Below the pieces are notes generated by a model that worked only from the letters and a program-made list of their open reading frames with translations, searched no databases and was not told the origin of the DNA. The position numbers and the translations under genes are program-made. From DAOUTW01 sp964523575 (GTDB lineage: Bacteria > Zixibacteria > MSB-5A5 > GN15 > JAAZOE01): DNA of 9,598 nt. How positions within the stretch are numbered: the stretch's first letter is position 1; the number at the start of each line of letters is the position of its first letter. This document shows positions 6,062 through 9,598 of this stretch, piece by piece. Where the stretch lies: NCBI GenBank assembly GCA_964523575.1, contig CAZGAV010000104.1:1-9598 (forward strand), in the 5' to 3' direction.

Positions 6062-7165
6062 ATGAATTGGGATAAATTGCTAACCAGTCCTCTCGGAGCC
6101 GGCTTGTTGAAAATGGCCGATTCGGAAACGCTTCATACGGGAACGGTTGACCTGGCGCGCGCCACCGAAATCGAGATCGACCGGGATACCTATCTGGAAG
6201 CGCAATCGCGCGGCCTGACGCTCAGTGAACTGCTGGAAACGGATGAGTATGACCCCAGTCCGGTCGGCTGTCCGCTGGATGCCTTTGAACGGCAATTATT
6301 ACTCAACGACATTCGCGTCGGCGGCCGGCACAGCAGTCCGGTCGATCTGTTCTACAAAAACGCTCCCGCACTTCTGCCGGAGTTTATTCTGCGCGAGGTG
6401 CGCAAGGGGCAGAAGATGCGGCCGGAACTCGACCGCCTTCTGTCGGGGAGCACCACCGTTCAGAGCAATCGCTACACCCCCTTCTATATCGATACCGCCG
6501 ACGCCGAAGTTTTTTCGCTGAGGCCGGTGGGCGAGGGGGCCGAAATCCCCAGCCTGACGGTCACCGAGCAGAAGCACTCGATGAATGTCCGCGATTATGG
6601 TCTGGCGCTGAAGACTTCATACAAAGCCCTGCGCCATCGATCCACAGCCCAGTTCAAGGTCCTGTTGTGGTACATCGGCTTTCGTCTTCAGACCGACAAG
6701 ATCGCCCTGGCGGTCGATACTATCGTCAATGGCGACGGCAATGACAACGCCGCGACGGTCATCAATGCCGCCGCCAGCGGATCCCTGACCTACAGCGATC
6801 TTATCAAACTCTGGGCCGAGTTCACGCCGTTCGAGATGAATCACATCATCTGCCATATCGATACTCTCAAGACCATCCTGACCATGACCGAATTCAAGGA
6901 CCCGCTGGCCGGGTATCGTTTCGGACGCACCGGAGAACTGTTTACGCCGCTGGGATCGACCATGGTGCGGTGCGACGATGTCGCATCCGACCGGGTGATC
7001 GGCCTCGATTCGCGCTTCGCCATCGAGGAGGTTATCAGCCAGCCTTTGATGGTGGAGTTCGACAAGATCATCGATCAGAAATTCGAGGAAGCGGTGATCT
7101 CGGAATCGGTGACCTATGCCAAAGTGGTCAGGGAAGCTTCGGCTGTCCTTGATTACAACTTCTAA
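6062..7165 (+). CDS. HK97-fold major capsid protein
   Basis: 367 residues from the ATG at 6062. An adjacent in-frame ATG at 6059 is only two bases from the AAGGAG (6051-6056), so the second, at five bases, is the better start. The protein forms the icosahedral shell. The HK97-fold signs are VGEGAEIPSLTVTEQKHSM (156-174) followed by RDYGLALKTSYKAL, the usual E-loop/spine entry with alternating polar strands. The LTYSDLIKLWAEF helix with the strand MNHIICHIDTLKTIL (259-273) is as in A-domain segments of this family. Near the C-terminus FAIEEVISQPLMVEFDKIIDQKFEEAVISESVTYAKVV (319-356) is the typical last strand-helix of phage capsids. The N-terminal 120 residues are charged and helical and might be a scaffold-like region, but no clear cleavage site can be read. 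The decoration gene upstream and a strong hairpin downstream fit a highly expressed capsid gene. Confidence 0.88.
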   Translation: MNWDKLLTSPLGAGLLKMADSETLHTGTVDLARATEIEIDRDTYLEAQSRGLTLSELLETDEYDPSPVGCPLDAFERQLLLNDIRVGGRHSSPVDLFYKNAPALLPEFILREVRKGQKMRPELDRLLSGSTTVQSNRYTPFYIDTADAEVFSLRPVGEGAEIPSLTVTEQKHSMNVRDYGLALKTSYKALRHRSTAQFKVLLWYIGFRLQTDKIALAVDTIVNGDGNDNAATVINAAASGSLTYSDLIKLWAEFTPFEMNHIICHIDTLKTILTMTEFKDPLAGYRFGRTGELFTPLGSTMVRCDDVASDRVIGLDSRFAIEEVISQPLMVEFDKIIDQKFEEAVISESVTYAKVVREASAVLDYNF

Positions 7166-7175
7166 GCGTTTAATC

Positions 7176-7201
7176 CGGCCCGGTCCCAAAGGACCGGGCC
7201 G
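7176..7201 (+). terminator. Perfect 11-bp hairpin after the capsid gene (terminator-like, no T run)
   Basis: CGGCCCGGTCC (7176-7186), loop CAAA, and GGACCGGGCCG (7191-7201) form a flawless GC-rich stem 10 bases after the capsid stop codon. No T tract follows, so it is not a classic intrinsic terminator. It may slow polymerase or protect the 3' end of a processed capsid mRNA. The next gene's ribosome binding site starts seven bases after the stem. Confidence 0.65.
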
Positions 7202-7216
7202 CCGATTGAGGGAGCC

Positions 7217-8629
7217 ATGAACAAATTTATAGTCAACAGCACCGCCGCTTTGCCGCTCGGCCTGCCCACGGGAAGAAAATGCCTGATGGTTAAAAGCGGC
7301 CAACAGGCCGGGCGACTGGCCATCCTTTACGCCGCCTCGGCCTCCAATATCGCTCTGGTCTGGGCCGATCCGCCCTATGACATTTTCTCGACCCCGGTCA
7401 ACGTCGTGACCGACGCGGCTGATTCCCCATTCGATGCCTGCATCGATGACGACGGCGATATTTGTATCGCATATACGGTAGCCACCAGTCTCAACCTGGG
7501 ATTCATGAAGCTGACCTTCGCCGACGGGGTCTGGACGATCGGCACACCCATAATCGTCTATGATGCAGAACCGAGTTATTTCCCCAGCATCATCCGCCTG
7601 ACGATTAATTATCTTTGGATTGTCTATACCCGCGTCTCCGGGGGCGTCCATTATATCAGCGCCAAGTCTTCCACTACCGAGGGTGAAAGTTGGGGAACGG
7701 TGTCGAATCCGGGCGATACCCTGACCCTGGGATCGACTTCGGCCTATGCCGTCATGGTGCAGACGGGCGATTATCAGTACGCATTCTACAGCGAGGGCGG
7801 TTCCAAAATCGCCTATCGGAGAAAACTGTATACCGGAGTTGTCTGGAATAGCGAAGTTATTCTTGCCACCGGCGACGGTTTCGGCGAAAATCTGGCCGCG
7901 GCGGTGGACACCGACAGCCGGATAGGTCTGGCCTATGCTTCATCATCCGGCCTCAAATTCCGCGAATATTCGGGATCGGGCTGGTCGGTCGAGTCAATTC
8001 TGGACAGTCACGTGGTGAGCGGACCGGCGGTTTCCTATCAGGGGGGAATCCCCTACGTCCTTTTCAATCATGCCTACGGCGTCAACATGAATCTGGTTAT
8101 GTACACGAGGCGGATCGAGACCAGCTTCCAGAGTCCGATACCGCTGGATGCGCGGAAATCGTATCTAAAAAAATTGCTGGTGTATGATGCCTCGGCCGGA
8201 ACTTATCAGGATAAAACCGTCGCGGCGTCATCGACCGATACCGCCGATGTTTTTCATTCCAATTCCGGCGCCCTACTTGCCGCCACCGGCGACGCGGTTT
8301 TCGTGGGCATGGAAGAACCGTTGCATTTTCTGAATATTATCCTATCAACTACCGGTTCGGGGGGCGAAGTGATCTGGAAATACTGGGATGGTCAGGCCTG
8401 GAAGTCATTCACGCCGGCCTCGGGGTCGTGGCATTTCACCACCACCGGGCATGCCCTTCTGCTCTGGAACGATTACCAGTCGATTCCGGTTGACTGGCAG
8501 AAGAAAACCGTCTCCGATAACAACTTGTATTGGATATCGGTCACGGCGGCTTCGCCATTCTCGTCGGCGCCTATCGGTACGCAAATAAGCTCCATATCCA
8601 ACCTCAAAGCTTTATCAGTGCAGGTGTAA
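7217..8629 (+). CDS. Beta-propeller virion protein with Trp-rich C-terminal beta domain
   Basis: 470 residues; ATG with GAGGGAG just upstream (7208-7214). The first 300 residues contain about five or six repeats of the form strand-DxDGxIxIAY-strand: FDACIDDDGDICIAYT (72-87), INYLWIVYT (130-138), GDYQYAFYSEGGSKIAYRR (184-202), DTDSRIGLAYASSSGLKF (231-248) and GGIPYVLFNH (276-285). STTEGESW (152-159) looks like a sialidase Asp-box with Thr in place of Asp. This suggests a beta-propeller. Residues 356-445 form a second domain rich in Trp and Tyr (VIWKYWDGQAWKSF, LLLWNDYQSIPVDW, LYWISVT). That W-YW-G-W...dW...YW pattern also occurs in phage baseplate and appendage proteins. There is no signal peptide. 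It most likely projects from the head or neck and binds a surface or glycan; sialidase activity is unlikely. The slot between capsid and adaptor is odd. Confidence 0.6.
   Translation: MNKFIVNSTAALPLGLPTGRKCLMVKSGQQAGRLAILYAASASNIALVWADPPYDIFSTPVNVVTDAADSPFDACIDDDGDICIAYTVATSLNLGFMKLTFADGVWTIGTPIIVYDAEPSYFPSIIRLTINYLWIVYTRVSGGVHYISAKSSTTEGESWGTVSNPGDTLTLGSTSAYAVMVQTGDYQYAFYSEGGSKIAYRRKLYTGVVWNSEVILATGDGFGENLAAAVDTDSRIGLAYASSSGLKFREYSGSGWSVESILDSHVVSGPAVSYQGGIPYVLFNHAYGVNMNLVMYTRRIETSFQSPIPLDARKSYLKKLLVYDASAGTYQDKTVAASSTDTADVFHSNSGALLAATGDAVFVGMEEPLHFLNIILSTTGSGGEVIWKYWDGQAWKSFTPASGSWHFTTTGHALLLWNDYQSIPVDWQKKTVSDNNLYWISVTAASPFSSAPIGTQISSISNLKALSVQV
8282..8551 (+). other. Trp-rich C-terminal domain of the propeller protein
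   Basis: Residues 356-445. It reads GDAVFVGMEEPLHFLNI, then a W-YW-G-W cluster (W387, Y389, W390, W395), a second cluster around W417 and W427, and LYWISVT. The spacing fits a jelly-roll-like module found at the ends of phage baseplate and tail appendage proteins. Sequence reading alone cannot give its ligand. Confidence 0.5.
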
Positions 8630-8630
8630 A

Positions 8631-9443
8631 ATGAATTTGACAGGCATAAGTCAAATAAGGAATCATCTTTACCGCTTCAACGTCGGTGAGGGTGAAATAC
8701 GAAATTACGCCATCCGGCTGACCACCGACGAATATATCAATCTGCCTCACGCGCATATCGTGACCGGTTCGGAAACGGTCAAGGCCATCAAAAATGCTAT
8801 TCCCTCATTCGAGACGATAGTAATGGTCTCAGGTCCGGTGGCTCTGAAGTATCAAGACCTGGCGCTGGATACCGTGGTTTGCGCCGGCGACAGTTCACTG
8901 TCGAAATTATATCAGGAGAATCTCGATTACGTCATCGATTACTCCGCCGGAACCGTCATGCGGCTGGATGGCGGCGCGATACCCATCGAGAGTTCGATGA
9001 TAGTTTGGTATTTGTTCTATCATATCTATCAGCGCGGCGTCGATTATTATCTGGACTATGAGCGGGGGCGACTGCGGCGGCTATCATCGGGCGGCATCCA
9101 GTCCGGTCAGGAGTTGCTGATCGATTACCGCTTGGGCAGTTCAGAATTCTCCGATGCTGAAATCGAGCAATGCATCGGTGAGGCCGAGGCCGAGATCGCG
9201 CACATCATTGACCCCGCTTATCTGGAATCGACCGATCCGGCGTTGCAAACGGCGGCCACCTGTCTGGCGCTGGCGTCTCTCTGCCGCAATTCAGCCGGGA
9301 TAACGGTCACCGGGGCGGACGGAACCGATCGGAACTCATCACTCTGGCTCGATCTGGCTCAATCGTATCGCGAAACGGCGGAGCGTCTGCTGACCTGGTT
9401 CCGCCGCCAGCCGCCAACTCTTAAACCGCCGTATCGGGCCTGA
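8631..9443 (+). CDS. Head-tail connector/adaptor protein (gp6-like) with duplicated N-terminal beta module
   Basis: 270 residues, starting one base after the previous stop (TAAaATG) with a weak AGGTG four bases upstream, so translational coupling is likely. The C-terminal 100 residues match the helical head-tail adaptor family: FSDAEIEQCIGEAEAEIAHII (173-193), ALQTAATCLALASLCRN (204-220) and LWLDLAQSYRETAERLL (238-254). Adaptors bind the portal and form the first ring of the neck. The N-terminal 165 residues are not part of the usual 100-150-residue adaptor. They hold two tandem copies of a beta module, residues 94-127 and 133-166, each reading xDYxxDYxxGxxxRLxxGxI. This module is common in phage structural proteins. 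I infer a fusion of an external beta domain to an adaptor. The position after the capsid genes fits. Confidence 0.75.
   Translation: MNLTGISQIRNHLYRFNVGEGEIRNYAIRLTTDEYINLPHAHIVTGSETVKAIKNAIPSFETIVMVSGPVALKYQDLALDTVVCAGDSSLSKLYQENLDYVIDYSAGTVMRLDGGAIPIESSMIVWYLFYHIYQRGVDYYLDYERGRLRRLSSGGIQSGQELLIDYRLGSSEFSDAEIEQCIGEAEAEIAHIIDPAYLESTDPALQTAATCLALASLCRNSAGITVTGADGTDRNSSLWLDLAQSYRETAERLLTWFRRQPPTLKPPYRA
8910..9128 (+). repeat. Tandem duplicated beta module within the adaptor
   Basis: Copy 1, residues 94-127, contains LDYVIDYSAGTVMRLDGGAI. Copy 2, residues 133-166, contains VDYYLDYERGRLRRLSSGGI and ends ELLIDY. The period is 39 residues. The pattern D-Y-x-x-D-Y-x-x-G-x-x-x-R-L-x-x-G-x-I is shared, but the DNA copies have diverged, so this is an old protein-level duplication. 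Confidence 0.7.
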
Positions 9444-9457
9444 ATCAGGAGGTAGAA

Positions 9458-9598
9458 ATGAATTCGACATTGGCGTATTTGCGAGGCCGCCGGGCCTGGC
9501 TGGTCGAGAACCTGGCCGTCTGGGGATCGGACAGTGAAGCCGAATTTTTTATGGCCGCTGCCGAAACAGTCGCATCGGACACCCGGATCGGCTTCTGG
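9458..9598 (+). CDS. Start of an unidentified neck/tail-region gene, cut by window end
   Basis: The ATG at 9458 has a consensus AGGAGG five bases upstream (9447-9452) and follows the adaptor stop by 14 bases. Forty-seven residues are visible without a stop, beginning MNSTLAYLRGRRAWLVENLA and continuing with an acidic helix, EAEFFMAAAETVASDT. This is too short for a family call. Its position after the adaptor would suit a neck, head-closure or tail-completion protein. Confidence 0.6.
   Translation, partial: MNSTLAYLRGRRAWLVENLAVWGSDSEAEFFMAAAETVASDTRIGFW

Noticed and set aside
6617..7651. Long - strand open frame (344 residues) antisense to the capsid and propeller genes
   Set aside because: It is a shadow of GC-biased codons in the two + strand genes. 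It spans the intergenic hairpin and has low-complexity Asp/Gly/Arg composition.
7668..7696. Active sialidase for the propeller protein based on its Asp-box-like motif
   Set aside because: There is only one degenerate Asp-box (Thr in place of Asp), and the arginine triad and catalytic Tyr/Glu pattern cannot be found. A binding role is more likely.

Overview
This window is a stretch of virion-morphogenesis (head) genes from a tailed, double-stranded DNA phage or prophage (Caudoviricetes). It is moderately GC-rich by eye and was assembled as three contigs joined by two runs of exactly 100 N (1391-1490 and 5247-5346). Those runs are almost certainly placeholders of unknown true length. The sequence does not name the host. 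The one cargo gene is a PEP-CTERM protein, which suggests a Gram-negative, exosortase-bearing host; that is inference.

Layout. Contig 1 (1-1390) holds a complete portal protein gene. Contig 2 (1491-5246) holds five things in order: the 3' two thirds of the terminase large subunit, a strong hairpin terminator, an opposite-strand small PEP-CTERM protein gene, a 640-residue protein that starts with a prohead-protease-like domain, and the start of a small membrane/coiled-coil protein gene. Contig 3 (5347-9598) holds the end of that or another small gene, a capsid decoration (cement) protein, the HK97-fold major capsid protein, a beta-propeller protein with a Trp-rich beta-sandwich C-terminus (putative virion surface protein), a head-tail connector/adaptor, and the start of one more gene cut by the window edge. 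No integrase, repressor, tail, lysis, tRNA, rRNA or CRISPR feature is visible.

How the genes work together. The portal forms the ring through which the terminase motor pumps DNA. The protease would mature a procapsid built from the major capsid protein, and the decoration protein would stabilise the expanded shell. The adaptor joins the portal to the tail, and the propeller protein probably decorates the outside. All virion genes are on the + strand with tight spacing and good ribosome binding sites. The PEP-CTERM gene is the only - strand gene; it converges on the terminase gene across a shared hairpin and is transcribed divergently from the 640-residue gene.

Most interesting points: (1) a PEP-CTERM surface protein gene sits inside a phage head module on uninterrupted sequence; (2) the protease-like domain is fused to about 430 residues whose pattern resembles an ATP-dependent DNA ligase fold with every catalytic residue lost; (3) a roughly 55-bp element is duplicated just upstream of the portal and protease-fusion genes; (4) a perfect 28-bp palindrome lies inside the portal gene; (5) the gene order is portal before terminase, which is unusual and may be real or a scaffolding error.
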